This document shows, piece by piece, positions 1-13,800 of a stretch of 64,000 nucleotides of DNA. This DNA comes from Pholis gunnellus (Eukaryota > Chordata > Actinopteri > Perciformes > Pholidae). Where the stretch lies: contig OU342816.1 in the NCBI GenBank assembly GCA_910591455.2, positions 9,898,638 to 9,962,637 of the forward strand, in the 5' to 3' direction. The notes below the pieces were generated by a model. It was not told the origin of the DNA, made no database searches, and was given only the letters and a program-made list of their open reading frames with translations. The position numbers and the translations under genes are program-made. How positions within the stretch are numbered: position 1 is the stretch's first letter; every line of letters starts with the position of its first letter.

Positions 1-109
1 ATTACCCATCTCCCATGGCGGCCCCTGTCACTCAAAATGCCTGGGAAGAAGCTGGAAAGTCAATTAATGTGTGTTGTATGCAAACATGTCTTTCCGCCTG
101 TCTTTCTCC

Positions 110-111
<2 letters not shown>

Positions 112-188
<77 letters not shown>

Positions 189-205
189 GCGTGTGTGTGT
201 GTGTG
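112..205. repeat. (TG)n microsatellite
   Basis: About 94 bp of TG repeats with two GC interruptions near the 3' end. The long open frames here, reading Cys-Val or Thr-His, are artefacts of the repeat. Confidence 0.97.
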
Positions 206-3200
206 ATACAGCAAGAGGGCGGATGTGTGTTGAGTAAATACTGTCCAGTTGAACATTATGTGGTCAGTACTGAAGGTTGCGGATTCCTGACCTTTGAGAC
301 ATTTTCTGAAAATGTATGACCAGTGCTGAGTTATGTGCACAAAGACGACGTATTCAGGCAAACTTTCTGTTTGCAAACCTTTCCTATACTGTACAAGTGG
401 CACCCGATGGGGACGGAACCTAATGAGAGCCCTCCCCAAGATTTTTCTATCATATTTACATTTGGAAAGTCGCACGTTTTAGAACATGATTTTGAGGACC
501 ACATTGACCGTTAGCCTACTGACTGCTTTCTCTGCTTTGTAGCAGGGCTTTCCATGAGGATATGGAGCAGCCAGTCAGTGGGGAAAAAGTAATTACCTCG
601 GTGGGCCTCTGGCACATTCTAATGCCACTATTCCATCATATAATTATTCCATATATTTAATGAGGTTGATCCGATGGAAAACGTAGTGAATTATTGTACG
701 GGAGAATTAGGCTTCATTTGTGTTTTGATCCACACCGTCTGTAATAAGCCCTTACCATTTAAAACTTACTATTCCTTCTGACTGATCAAAACAATTCATT
801 AGTTAATGCATTGGCACTTTCACTACAAGGTTTATCAAGAAATGTCGCAATGATGGTCAATGTAATGCTTCACATGAAATTGTAATGCACCCCTAGTTAA
901 AGAATATAAACAGTGTTATTAGAAGAGGGGACGTGTTTATAATCCAATGTCTTCTCTAGACTTTGTGTTGGTTTTAAATATAATTATTTATAAAATAAAC
1001 CAATGCCAAAAATGCATGTATTTCCTTAACAAAGGGAAATACCTTGGAAATAAAGAAGGGACAAATCAGTTTACAGCGTTCATAAAAGGAGGGCGTATTT
1101 AACATATCAACAACTGTTTATTGAGTGGGGCACATATTGGTTCCTCTATAGTGTAATGTATAAAATGGCAGAATCCTTAATTCTAACCAACACGACTGAT
1201 TCAGCACAACATTTGTGCATTTTGTTTGTAGCAGCTTGGTTTTGTTTGTCCAAGATTTCAACAAATGGGTCCTGTAATCCCAAGGCATCAGCATGCATAC
1301 TGATGCTTTGCTGCAGTGCTTTTGTCAAATGAGTTGCTGCAGATGAACCAGCCTTTAGTTGGCTGCAGGTAGTCAACGTTCTGGAAGGGAAAGCCTTCAT
1401 ACTACCTAGAAGCAGTCTTAGTTTAGCTACAATAGTATACTCCATTAACCTTTAATATCCTTATTTATTGGGATTCTTTCGATAATCACATTGAAGTTGT
1501 GTTTGTATGTTAATCTGGATATTTCTACTGGAAATGTATAACTGAAGTGTTCACATTACTATCATTGTTACTCTGTATTATCAAGACGTTTCTGCTGTTG
1601 CATCAGGTCATCAGTTGAGTGAGTTTGCCTTGCCAGAGAGAGTTTTTACTTGTTGCTCCTATGCAAACTACAAATCAGATATTAGTATTTTTTCTTGAAT
1701 TTTCTCAGGAATATTCAAGACGGAGGCATGCAAAGCAAATTCCCAAGAACAGTACAGTGCATTTCAGCCGCAGATATTTCGTAACCAGATGTTTTTGCCA
1801 ATTGGCTCCATTTGTAAGTAGCCGGTGTACCAATTTGAAATTCAGTGGGAGGTGTAGCTTGAATTTCTCAGGTTTAATGTGTTGGGCTAGGATGAAGTGT
1901 GTGTGGGTAGTCGAGTGTTTACATCATCTGAAAATGTCAAAACGGATGATACTGAAGTAGAAGCAAATGAGCAGATGATAAGAAGTGTAGGGGGTGAGAA
2001 GAGAGAAGGAGAAAGTTTTTTTTCAATGCCAGATGGAAGAGCAGTTGGCACCTCTCTCATTACTGTGGGGATGGATTTTCCTCTATCGCACCCACATACA
2101 CATACAATCACACAAACAAACATGCACACACTCCCATGCACACACATGCAGAGCTACCTCCTGCCAACCCAAACCACCTGCCCAGCACCTGGTCATCAAA
2201 GCAAGACCAAGGAGGGCTCTCATCTTTAGCGGAGAGAGAAAGGAAAGGATTAGAGCATTGGAGGAAGGAGTGGAAGGGCACCTCATGCCATATGCTTTCA
2301 CCTTTGGTTGTTGCATCGCTGTGTTGATGCCCGATTCTTCTCTTTGCTAATCATCAGTTTACCTGAATCGGCGTTCTATCATCTCCTGCCATATTGCATC
2401 TCAGTCTTTCTTTCTGCTGCGTGTCTTGTGGACAGACGTGTGTCTCTGTGTCACGCCCTCGCCATCAAGACGAGCAAGGCCCGTCGTGCCTGCGATAAAT
2501 TAAATGTGACACAGATGGGCGGGAGTAGCTTCACCCTTTGATCCAAGTGGTGCAACAGAAGGACATACCCTGACCAACACATGTCAGACAAAACTGTTGG
2601 GCACCACCAAAGATAGCTTTATGGTCCCATTGGATGTGGGCCAGGGTGTGAAACCAGAGGGAGTCGGACACACACGCACACATTCATAGAAATGGGACCA
2701 TGGACAGAAACGCAGCTGCAATTGTTGAATTTGAAGAGTCACAAAGTACATGGCGTCAACCAACGTGTATGATAAAACGTGTGATAGTGATACAATGCGT
2801 GATTGTGTTGAAGGCTACATGCACACTTTTGAATAAATCATTTCTGCAAGTGTGAACTTCTGTCTCTTTGCCTGTCAAGCTGGATCTCCTCTCCAGATGT
2901 AGCTGGAAGGTGACAGTCTGAGTCAGAGCTGAACAATGTGCTCCAATGGAAATGCACTCAGTCTCATTGTTTGGCAGATATGTCACTCACACAAGAGCAG
3001 ACAACAGCATCAAGTCGGTGAGCGTTCAGAATTATCTGATGTACAACAGCATAGTGAACATGATTTTCTATGCTCGAGTGTCAGTCGCTTTCTCATCTCT
3101 TTTTACTTTGAAAATACATTTTGTAAGTGTCATCTTTGCCCGAGTAGTCTGCGTACGTATATATATATAAATTCATTTATTGTCTCTCTCAATATTAGCT

Positions 3201-4466
3201 GAGTATTTTCCTGGGGTCAGAATTGGGTAGTACGGGCCTGACCTGATGGGGATCAAAGAAATTGAAGTGATGTAGATCTGACACAAACATCATTCATCTT
3301 CTCTTCAGATGAATCAGTCAATTTTAGATGATGTCCGTCTCAAACAAAAGCATTGCCACAATTAGCAAAACAAATTTGTCGGCTATTGGCTAAATTATAA
3401 TGACAATGTGCACATGAATATATTATTGAGGCTTATAGGCCAATAGCAATTCCCCATGTGCGTTTAATCTATCCATCTTACTCTATTTGATGGCTCTATT
3501 CATCCTCTTATTCAAGAGTAAACACAGTAACCATTCTTGGGGAAAAAACGGTCGTCTTGGAGCACAAGGGTTTAAAACAGGACTCAAATATAAGTTGACC
3601 ATATTGAACTCACTGTGTGTGATATAGTAATCCCCTGATTTCTGTTGTTTGTCTTTTGATATTTGCTTTGACTGAAAGCAGAAAGGCACCTTATTATTCA
3701 TGCCTCAGCTGTAAGATAGATGTGGTGTTGTATGTGGAAAGGCATCACTGCAACACACTGAACACCTTCCAATACCATGCAAGTGACAAAGGCACTTCCA
3801 GTTGTATTAAATTGCACGGGTGTTCATGATACTTTGTCCACCTTCTGTGTCAGAGGTGCCACCAGTGTGTGGTTATGGGATTAAGACTTTCAGGGGGTCC
3901 CAGGCAGAAGACCTCTGGGCATGTTAGGTGGTATATCACTAAACAGGTTACATCAACGTAAAGGAACCCTTTTTGTCACAGGGCCCAGAAAGTAGAGCAC
4001 CTGCTGTTATGTTAGAATGGCTGGTTTGATGGTAGGGTGATACATAAAAATACATGTGCCCAAATGGCATACTCTATTTTGCTATAATGCCGTTGTAGAC
4101 TTGAAATATAATAGTTACTAAGGAGATATAATACCACAGTTGCTTCTAAATTGGGTAACGGGTGAAGGAAATCATTTTGCTACCATGCTAATGTCTTTGG
4201 AGATAATAGTCTATTAGGTTCCTGCTTTATAGCATGGGCTCTGCAGTACTTACACCAAACTGTCTCCAACCAGCCTAGGTTAGTCAGGCTTGGAAACCTA
4301 ATGAGAACAATGACCTTGTGCTCCATTTGGATGGGTGGATAGTCTGTCTTTCTCTGCGCCCCCACCACTACTATCCTCTACAGACATCTATCTTTAAGAA
4401 TTTCCTCATTTCGTCATTATTTTTCTTCTTCTTATATTCCCATAGTCATGTTTAGTCATCCGTTCA

Positions 4467-4505
<39 letters not shown>
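4467..4505. repeat. (TC)n microsatellite
   Basis: About 39 bp of nearly pure TC/CT repeat with one TTT interruption near the left end. Confidence 0.95.
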
Positions 4506-4507
<2 letters not shown>

Positions 4508-6574
4508 GTGTTGTATTCCATTGGGCTCTGCACAGGCATCCTAAATACAATTACAGTCCGCAGCTGAATGGAGAGGAAGGGTCCTCTGGGATCCCAAGAC
4601 ACAGGAAATGGTCAGGAGGGTTGGACTGAGGAGGGAACAACAAATCCCTAATTCAATTGGCTGAACCTTGGCAACAAGCCCCTGGCGACTCTTACTGTGG
4701 AATCAGTGGAATCAAACAATTCGGCTCAAACCGCAGGAGAGATTTTCATCCACAGTAGCAGACATACACTGACAAATTGACACAAAATGCATCCCATTTT
4801 ACCTTTCCGTAGCATTAAGCATCCCCCTATTTCCTCCCTTTTGTATTTTCCCATACCCCTTCCTTCCATTGTTGCACTATACTTAATATTGGCCACCAAG
4901 TGATAACGAATTTCATTTAAGAGTCTCCATATGTAAACTGTAAAGGCGATCAATAGCTGTTTTATATGTCCTCAATGATGACCTCCAACACAGCGTTTAT
5001 GGGTTACAATTGATGACTGAGAAGCTGCACACTCTGTACTCTGTACAAATATACAGAGTGTGTGTAGAGTGAGAATAAGACAATCAATCTGTAGCGGCAC
5101 TAAATATTTTAATCCACACTTGTGGGTGTCCATTTGCAACCCAAAGAAAAGGCCAGGCAGCATTCTTTTGTGAATATAGAAATGACCAGAAAGAAAATCT
5201 CAGTTGTGTCACATTATTAGTAATTGGTGTTCCTCTTTGGAAAGTATAGGCATCGTGTGTCCCCTATAATGCTCTCTCAGCTAATATCGGCAAGAGCGCT
5301 AAAACACAGGGTTTTGAAAAAAGAACTGTGACTGCAACTATCTCTAACTGCGATTACAAATGCCATCATGCAATCGTAACCCCAGCCTTTCATTAATGGC
5401 ATGTCACATGTAGCCAATGACCTGAATACGAGAAACTAAAGTCATCAGTCAGCTTTGAGACATTTACAAATGACTGGAAGGATTTGTATCGTTGCTCTGC
5501 GTCACCCATGCATTGCTAGAATTTGCTGTTATTCACCTATTTGCAAAGATTTATTTATAATACTTAATGGCTGAATGCTTTGTTTTGTGACTAACCCAAA
5601 AAGGTGGGGTGCTATTTTAAAAAAGAGGTGCATTTATTTATTGCATCATATTGTGTTCTTTTCCATCCTCTCCTTCAGCTCTGCATCTTTTGCCATTTCC
5701 TCCTCTCACTTCCTCCCACTCTCCTACAGTAAGCCTCCATTCTCAGATGTGGCCGCTCTCTTTTGCTCTTAACGTTTGTGTGAATAGCAGCATTAGGCCC
5801 CATACCCCTGATAATTGGAACAAAGTGGGGAATCGATGCAGAGGGCACACACATACACACATATTCGCAACAATATAAACAAATCACATTTCCTCACAAA
5901 CACTCACACACACCATTGGATTCGCATACACACAACACTGGAATCAATACAACTCAGGGGCAGGATTTTCCTCTGCATTTACAATGCATGCTCCGGACAA
6001 TCCTGCATTGAACATTTTGTGCAACGGAAAAAAGCAATGACTAAAATGTTTGAGGTTGTTTGTTGTTGGTTCTTCCTTTTTATATGGTCTCATGAGGTCT
6101 CCTTTATCTCTGGCCAGTAACTTGCAGCTAGCCGAGGCAGCTAACCACCGGTCAGAAAACACAAGCTAAACACTGAAAAGCTGTTTGCATTTTCCTCACT
6201 GAGATGTATTAAGTGTTTTGGAAAAATGTGACAAATTCTAACCACCTGGCTGGCACAGTTTAGTGCTTACCTGATATGTTTAGCCACATCTACCTTTTAT
6301 GCACCACTGCTCAGCATACACGTATGTAATCCAATTATTTTTTTTCCCACAATCTGGCATTACACACCAAACAATGTCAGTGATGGACAGAAATGGGTTG
6401 AGGAATCATGAATCCGCCTCTCCTTTGATCAATGCCTGTCCACATATACAGTACGTGTGTGCGTTTGGGCCCGCATGGATGCACATACACGTGTGTATTC
6501 CACAAAATATATGCGTTGTCTCTCATGGAGTTTCTGCTAGGGGAGGAAAGAGCAGCCAAGTGAGACTAACAGGC

Positions 6575-6622
6575 GGGTCTAAGTGGAAGTGTGCTGATGG
6601 GTCTAAGTGGAAGTGTGCTGAT
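6575..6622. repeat. Exact 24-bp tandem duplication
   Basis: Two identical, directly adjacent copies of a 24-bp unit beginning GGGTCTAAGTGG occupy 6575-6598 and 6599-6622. They share no other similarity with the flanks. This looks like a recent small tandem duplication. No function is suggested. Confidence 0.9.
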
Positions 6623-7085
6623 GTAGGACGTTACTACATCCTATTAAAGAAGGAAAGATATTTGATCTTGGCCTCCAGTTGTCCTCCTTTCAAGACAGGA
6701 ACTATAAATGTCTCTGCAGACGGTCAATGTCTGTCTCTCCACAGTTACCCTATTTGTCTGTTCGGTGCTGGAGAACCACACTGACTTGTGTTCTCCCCCG
6801 AACTATGTGAAGGCCGTAGTAAACAACACAGAGTATGTAACGAACTAGGGCTCTTCCGCATTGCGTCATTTTGTCATTTTTAGAGTGAAAGTGTTGTTAC
6901 TTTGCTTTTGCATCGCCAGCTTTATCACCCCTGCCAACAAAAAACAGGTAAGATTTAATAAAAAGCTGTTTTTAAGTTTTAATAATGTTACTATTTAGAT
7001 TCCCAAAATGTGATCCGTATTTTCAAATTTCTGCCGACATTTTCTTCAGCTGTGAGGAGCTGCTGCTGGCTGTGTGAGAACAAAA

Positions 7086-7354
7086 AGCACATGTCAACAG
7101 TGTTTTTGTAATTGCTCTCACTGCCAGTTGGGGGTAGACACAGGTCAGCACTGCATGTTTAACCATTAAAACATTTTAATAATAAATCAAGAACCACCAA
7201 TTTGGAGAAAGCTAGCTACTAGCTAGCAGATAGTCAAGTTGGTTTAATACGCTGTCAAGATAAACTAATATTTATACATTTAAATTCTCTGTGCAGACCT
7301 TTTGTCTACCCTTTGGCAGTGAGAGTAATTGCAAAGACACTGTCGACATGTGCT
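7086..7354. mobile_element. Large imperfect palindrome, probable foldback/MITE element
   Basis: The arms 7086-7149 and 7293-7354 are inverted copies over about 62 bp, differing at roughly one base in six. The shared core reads AGCACATGTC, then ACAGTGT, then CTCTCACTGCC. The symmetry continues inward: the centre near 7219 is itself an 8+1+8 palindrome (GCTAGCTA-C-TAGCTAGC), and sequence either side of it is weakly complementary. Inverted-repeat ends with no coding capacity fit a foldback or MITE-type non-autonomous DNA transposon. I see no clear target-site duplication, so the exact ends are uncertain. A transcript through it could form a long hairpin. Confidence 0.65.
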
Positions 7355-10279
7355 TCCGTGTGCCGAATCCGACCAGCAGATGTACTCGTATGCTTCGCTA
7401 CTTGTGCAGTTCCCCATCACAAAGCCATTTACACCAAGAGACAAAATACAAATGAATATAAATGTCCTCATAGGTGATTTCAGACCATTTTCACATGTCG
7501 TCCTCCTAGCCACTGATGGCTGATGGATGCGGTACTGTAAACCATCCAATCGTCGACAACGCTATAACGCTAAGCTGGAGGAACTAATACACTTGAGTTC
7601 AAACTGGAAGTCAAGGAATGAGCCGGGCAGCATGTGGTGAATAGTTTCTATAAATCCATACAAAATGATTACTTTTAATACATTTACATTTACATTTATA
7701 CCACCTTTGTACAGACCTTCAGTCATGTGAGCAGTTACTGGATATTTCAGTTGGTTGTCAATCTAATAAAATGGATCGATAACAAAGGGTGTAGGCTAAG
7801 TGAAGAAGACTGAGAAAGAAGAAGGGCAAACAAAAGACATTAACTTTGTGTAATTGATTTCTCTGAAGTTGACTTTTTTTCAAGTCGATACTCCAGGAAA
7901 TATTACCCCGCCAATTAACGGTTGAATCAAATTGTCGGCTGCTGGCAAAATGTAGGTGAATTCAATAACAGATTGTTGCCGGCATGGAGCATACTTACAT
8001 TTCATTTTCATTTGCTGTAAGTTTTTAAAAGATAAAACTAGAGCAGAAGCCAGCAATAAAATGGGGGTTTCATGTTTTAAACACATTCTTAACCGTCTTA
8101 AGTTGTGCTGTCACAGTGTCCTTGAATTTCCCTTAATTTCCCTCATATCAAATTAACACGAGTGTATCACAATAAATGACCCCCAAAAAAATCTAAATAG
8201 TGGTTTCCTTCATGCTAACAGACGTAACTATGTATATCCAAATATTCAGTTACCTTTTAACTAAATCAATCTGTATGTACTTGCAAACAATTAAATGTGT
8301 TACATATGTTATCACACTGCAAAGGTACTGCATAGCTGGTTATCAGTGAGTCATTGTCTTTTAAAATATAACATGAACAAGAACATGCTGGTTGTTCTCG
8401 ATTTGTCCCCTGCTCTTTGTGCTTTGCACCATAAAAGAAATGTCATAAACTGTTGTCATGTTTCTATTTCACAGCTCATTTAGTCATGCAATTTGCTCTG
8501 CCCTTTGTTTCATTGGTATTATAAAGTCATTTGGCTAATTCCAAGACAATTTAGTAAAGTGCAGGAAAATGTCAACAAAAGTCAGACATTTAACCACATT
8601 AAACACATTAAACACATTTCTTGCCTATTTTCTTCTATTTTCTACTCTATTTTGAACTGACTTCAAAACATCAATTTAGGTTAGGGAAACAGCCCAAGTT
8701 CACCTCTCAGGTCGAAAGATGTTTTATCCTTTTTTATGCCGTTAGCTTATTTAACAGCAGCAAAGATGGCAGATATTAAAGGGCCTTTTAATCTTAACAG
8801 TTCTGAATCTCTGTAACGTAGATTTTAACAGCTGCTGGTGTAAATAGTAATAATCATCTCTGCTTGTGATTTTTGCTCAAAACACACAAGTAGTTATTGT
8901 TTTAAATAAATGTATAGAAATTCACAAATATATGTGTTTAAAAGTATCATAAAACGTATTTTGTTGTTACATTTATATACAAACTATTGAAGTGTGAGTA
9001 GTTTCAAATACTTTAAAATGTACATATTTGTAGATTGTATTAATATATAATAAAATACATGTGTGAGACTTTCTGTATGCATACATTAATATTGAAATTG
9101 ATTTGACACCACAGAAACCAAAGACAAAGTCATATGTGAGCTCAGTAGTTCACAGCATGTGTCGTTCTTTGTCAGATCACTGATAATTGAAACAGACTTC
9201 CATTATTTATAGCTGAAATTATAATTTTCCTCCCTTCTGCACACAATTACATTTTTTATTTTATTTGACACCACAGGCATCATAAGTTATTAAAATGTAT
9301 CTGCACGATCGTCATGTCTGCACAAGGCCTTGTTCATCTTTTCACACACTCACACACACACTGTTGCTTCTTCACAAATGTGCTTTGCCCAAATACTTCC
9401 TAAATGCCATGTCATATTAATGTCTGTCCTATCACATCAAGCACTGATTGACCTTTCTTTACTTAAAGCGCTGTGTGTGTGTGTCTTGAGTTTATAATTT
9501 ATGGAAACGTAAAGAAGTAGTCATTTGGAAGACATACTCTGCATCACATGATGAAACAAATATACATCCATCTTTTGTGGAGTAACAAAGTGGAGGAGAA
9601 ATGATCAAGATTGTGTTTGTGTACTTGGCCAGTGTTAGCATGAGAGTCATAGTGCCAAGAATGTTGAAGGATAAAGACAATGAGATGCCCTTAAATCGTA
9701 ATTAACGGATTATAGAGAAGTGTTGTTGTGCTTGTGGCCACATGCTACCGGTATGAAATGTAACTTTTTACAGGCAGACATAAGAATTGCTATGTCTTTC
9801 CCTCTTGACTATTCAAATATATCTGTATTTGTTTTTAAAGTTTGCCACTATTAAGTTAATATGCGGTATATTTATAAGCATTCTGAATTCAGTCTTTCTC
9901 CCTGGGAAAATAACTGTAAAATTACAGTTACGGTTACCATCACATGATGGCTAAAATGGGCATTTTGTTCATTTTTTCGAGTTATAAGATGCTATATGCG
10001 TAAAATTACATCTGGATTACACTTTGGGAAAAATAACCTCCTCAACTGAGACTTACAGCAACTGCAGGGGTAAATAAACTCATCTTAAAACATCAGAATA
10101 GTTGTGTGGAAAGTGCTGATTGACAGGAACACGGTAGAGACAGAACTATTACATTAAAAAGACCCAATAAGGAAGATATGAATACATTATGAAACTTTGC
10201 AGGTTGAAGTAAATCAAAGAATATGAGGAACCAGAGAAATAATATATTGGAGAACATGATTCAAGTGAGGGCAGGATAA

Positions 10280-10837
10280 CATGTTTCCTGGAAACATTCT
10301 TTTTATTTTATGATGGAAGACAGAATTGCCTTGGAGGCAATATTGGAGCTGAAGAAATTACTTCAAGAGCCTAGAATGAAGGTAGCTATACTATTTGATG
10401 GAAGACAAATAAGACCTGGGCAGTCAATGTCCCTAGGTGTGTCAGTGGAAGTCGTAGAGAGCACACCAAAAGTTGCTTGTGGAGTTTACAGGATTTGTGA
10501 TGGAATAACCGTGGGAGAAGTTTTTGAGAAGAGATCCCAGAGTCGATTAATTTCATGTGGATGCAAAGTAAGATGGGGCCCAGGACACGGGCCTGATGAA
10601 CCTCACAGGGAATACCTTAAAGTAAGGCTCACATTCCACAAAAACGTAAACCTTTTTGGGATATTCAGGTAGTCTGTCCTCCCTCTGTGCATGTAGAAGA
10701 GTCAGCGATCTCCAAGCTAATGAAGCCCATCGGTGGTTGACAGTTTCAAAGGCAGCAGACCAGTATAGCAAGATGGGCCACTCCTGTGAAGAGAAGTGTG
10801 GTAGTGACAGCAATGATTCTAGTGTTATGACGGCCTG
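10280..10837 (+). pseudogene. Unrecognised ORF, 120 codons from ATG, with a possible frameshifted continuation
   Basis: One frame is open from 10280 and has two consecutive ATG codons at 10310 and 10313. It runs to a TAG at 10670-10672, giving 120 codons from the first ATG. The product is mixed in composition and not repeat-driven. It starts with a Leu/Glu-rich helix-like stretch (around residues 4-20), then a segment with FDGRQIRPGQS, then Cys-containing segments ACGVYRICDG and ISCGCKVRWGPGHG. At the end the +1 frame opens at 10650 and runs to a TGA at 10836-10838, passing through CACRRVSDLQ. The two frames overlap at a T5 run (10653-10657), a likely indel site. I do not recognise the family. 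It could be a decayed retrogene, a transposon protein fragment or a chance ORF. No splice sites, promoter or poly(A) signal were identified. Confidence 0.35.
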
Positions 10838-13800
10838 AAGCCTGAGGGAATGGGAGTCTAAGTCACAGGAAAGTTGATTTACAATCATGTTTCCTCCATT
10901 TCTGTACGTCTTTAAGCTACAAATTTACGATTTTGAGTCTCCTTTAACACACAACTGTTAGAGCTATAGCTAAAAACTTTATTGGGATGTCACTTTAATG
11001 ATTTCGGAAGGATGAGACACCAAACTCTATTGCTTGACATGAGGTAGGCTTTGGGTCAGTTTTATAGGAGTGCTGATATATATAGGGAGACGTACTTTAA
11101 AGTGAGACATCATTCTTTCAGACTGTCAGAAAGAAGTACATTGTTTCAGCATTCGGTTCGATGATTTACTTCACACCGTCCTCTGAACTATGAACAATAA
11201 AGGTGGGACAAAGAATTTAGCTGTTTTCATGAGTTTACTGCAGTTGTGATTTTTGAAGCCCAAGTCTCTGTCTGGTACCGACGTCATTATGAAGGTAGAA
11301 AGGAAACGGCTATTGTGTGGTTCACTTAAATGTGCGGTGCTGCATTTAGAAATTTCAATTCAGTACTGTTGGCGAAATAATATCCAATCATTGGTTTGTC
11401 AATAACTCCATTACTGCAAGATCATTTTTTGTACATTGGAAGACGTCAGAAACGAGTTATCAGTGGTAACCAGGACAAGGAATCTGAATTAATCCAAGTC
11501 AGAGCTTAATTGTTCTCTGATTAGAAGGGTTTTAGCATTTGCTAGAGAGGGAAGCCGGCTAAGTAAATAAACATTTATTACTCATTAATTATTATTATTA
11601 TTAAATAGTTTGAGTTCCTTGAACAGAGAGCACTACTGTATGAGGTGTCCCATTTTTTTTCCAAAGATACGTTCTTATCAGAGGTCATCTTGTTTGTGTT
11701 CCCTTGTGTTGCTGCCAGTTTGTCCAGACCAACTCAGTTTGTGTGTCTTCAGGTAATTGAAAGGCTCCAGAGATATCCCGAGATACAAAACTCCTACTGA
11801 TGGAAAAACAAACCCCCTATTCATTTGATTCACTCTCTCTTTGACCAATCAACCAACAGTTTGAATAAAGTTTCCATCAAAGAAAAACATACATTTGATT
11901 TACTGTCAACTATTTCATTGATGAACATTAACATGTTTGGTTAAGTTGACGATGCTAAATAGTGATTTAATTGACGATACTTACAGCTCTACTGAAAGTG
12001 GGAGTCAAACCATGACCGTCCAGCACCATTCAGCATAAGGTTGTCCCTTTTTCTATTTTACTCTGACCACCTATTGGGATGATGTTATCTTCATTGTCTA
12101 AATAAGTGTAGATTTCATACAGGCCCTTAATGCATGTGTGGTGATGAGATTCAGTGTCTTTTGATAATCTCATGATTTGTGTGAGATGAGTGTGAAAATG
12201 TGCAGGTATAAAGTGTGACATTTCGTATTTAAATGATTCTAAACCATATAGCTGAAGTGTAACTTTTACTAGAAACTGCAAACAGTGGTGAGGTCTGACA
12301 GTATCACACCTGACTGAGCAATCTGAACGTGTCTCCTGAGGCCACTTTAGCGATAGCCGCCTAGCCTCGTTTCCATAACTGCTGATTTGCCAGAGTTGAC
12401 AGGTGCGATTGTACCAACTGAATACTTGCCTCAGAGGATTAAAACGTATCCATTCATTAAATCTCAATGGATTGTTCCTCTTGAGCATTATATATGCAGT
12501 GGCCTTTTTCCTGAGTTACCAACTGACAATCACCGGTTACCACTCATCTATGAGAGCATAGCCATGTGTCAGGTAACTGACATTTGAATGGCCTCCTCAC
12601 TCACTGTGTGGTGTTGAGGTGTCAACACCTTTGTCTGGCCCTGACAGAAAGTCAGCTCTGATGGATATGACATTGCGGCTCCTTGACATTATTGCTCCCA
12701 TTGAGAGGTCCGTAGGTGTCCACACCTACAGGATACAGGATGTCTCTGTCTGTCCGTTTTCACACACCGACACATTCACATGCACGCCCCCGTGCACAAA
12801 GTGAGCATAAGGCACGAAGCCAAATGGCATAATCCTTCAATGATCCATCAAGTGTTTGAGCAGCCATTGTGTCCTGACCATTAACTGGGCGAGGAGAGCA
12901 TCTTTGAGATGTTAATGTTGCTGCTCTCATTTAGCGCATAGCCAACACCAAATGCCAACTGCTAATCAGCCATGTATGTTAGAGAGAGAAAGAAAGGGAG
13001 AGCGGGGACCATTAAGGCTTTTCAAAAATTCACACAGACAATCTTCCTCATTATTTGTGTGGATAACCAATCATAATCCAGCCCGAGCCAATAATTGGGT
13101 TTTTTTTTGGGAACCTTATGGAATGCAGTGGATGCTCTGTATTTATGTAAACCTTCTATGTGCAATGAACAATACCAGCCATTAGACAATAATTGGAGCA
13201 CAATTACTGGGTAACTGGTGACAGCAAGTTCCAGCCAAAGGTGCAGCTACAAAGAAAGTTGGTTTTGTATGTAAGTTTTTGACCATTACCCAAACCCTTA
13301 ACAAAGTATTTTTCTTTTCTAGCCCTGTAGGTGTAGACTTTTATTACCTTAATAATTTGATGCTAAACTGAGATGGAGGGAGAGGTTTTATATCTTATAA
13401 TTATCTTATTTTATCACTTGAAGCTAAATTAAAAGCTTAATTTATAGTAACATTTATAGTGCTGTACCGAATAGTTGGAAGCTTTATTCATAATGTTGAT
13501 TCTAACACATTTTTTTTTTTTTGCACAGTATTTATGCACAGTTTCAAATAAAGATTATGCTACACTAATCAGTGTTTCCCCCATATTTATTTTGTATGTG
13601 GCAATCATTGGTATCCTCTGCTCCTGTGTTTCAGTGTGCTGGGTTTAGCCTCTCCAGACACATTGGGCTGAGCAGAGGAGAGAGGGGTGAAGAGAACGTT
13701 GTCTGTACCCGTTACAAACAGGCTCGGCAGTGAATAAATAGTATGATACTATTTGTAGGATTTGATTTCAGTGGTGGCTGGGTGGTATTCCATCTCGTGT

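Noticed and set aside
15..319. ORFs of Cys-Val or Thr-His repeats on both strands
   Set aside because: These are translations of the TG/CA microsatellite; the same applies to ORFs at 23590-23951.
2440..2540. CpG-rich short stretch reading KTSKARRACDKL, exon-like
   Set aside because: No acceptor/donor pair or known protein similarity was seen.
12030..12488. 152-codon minus-strand ORF
   Set aside because: Composition looks random, with no motif, splice context or repeat similarity that I can support.
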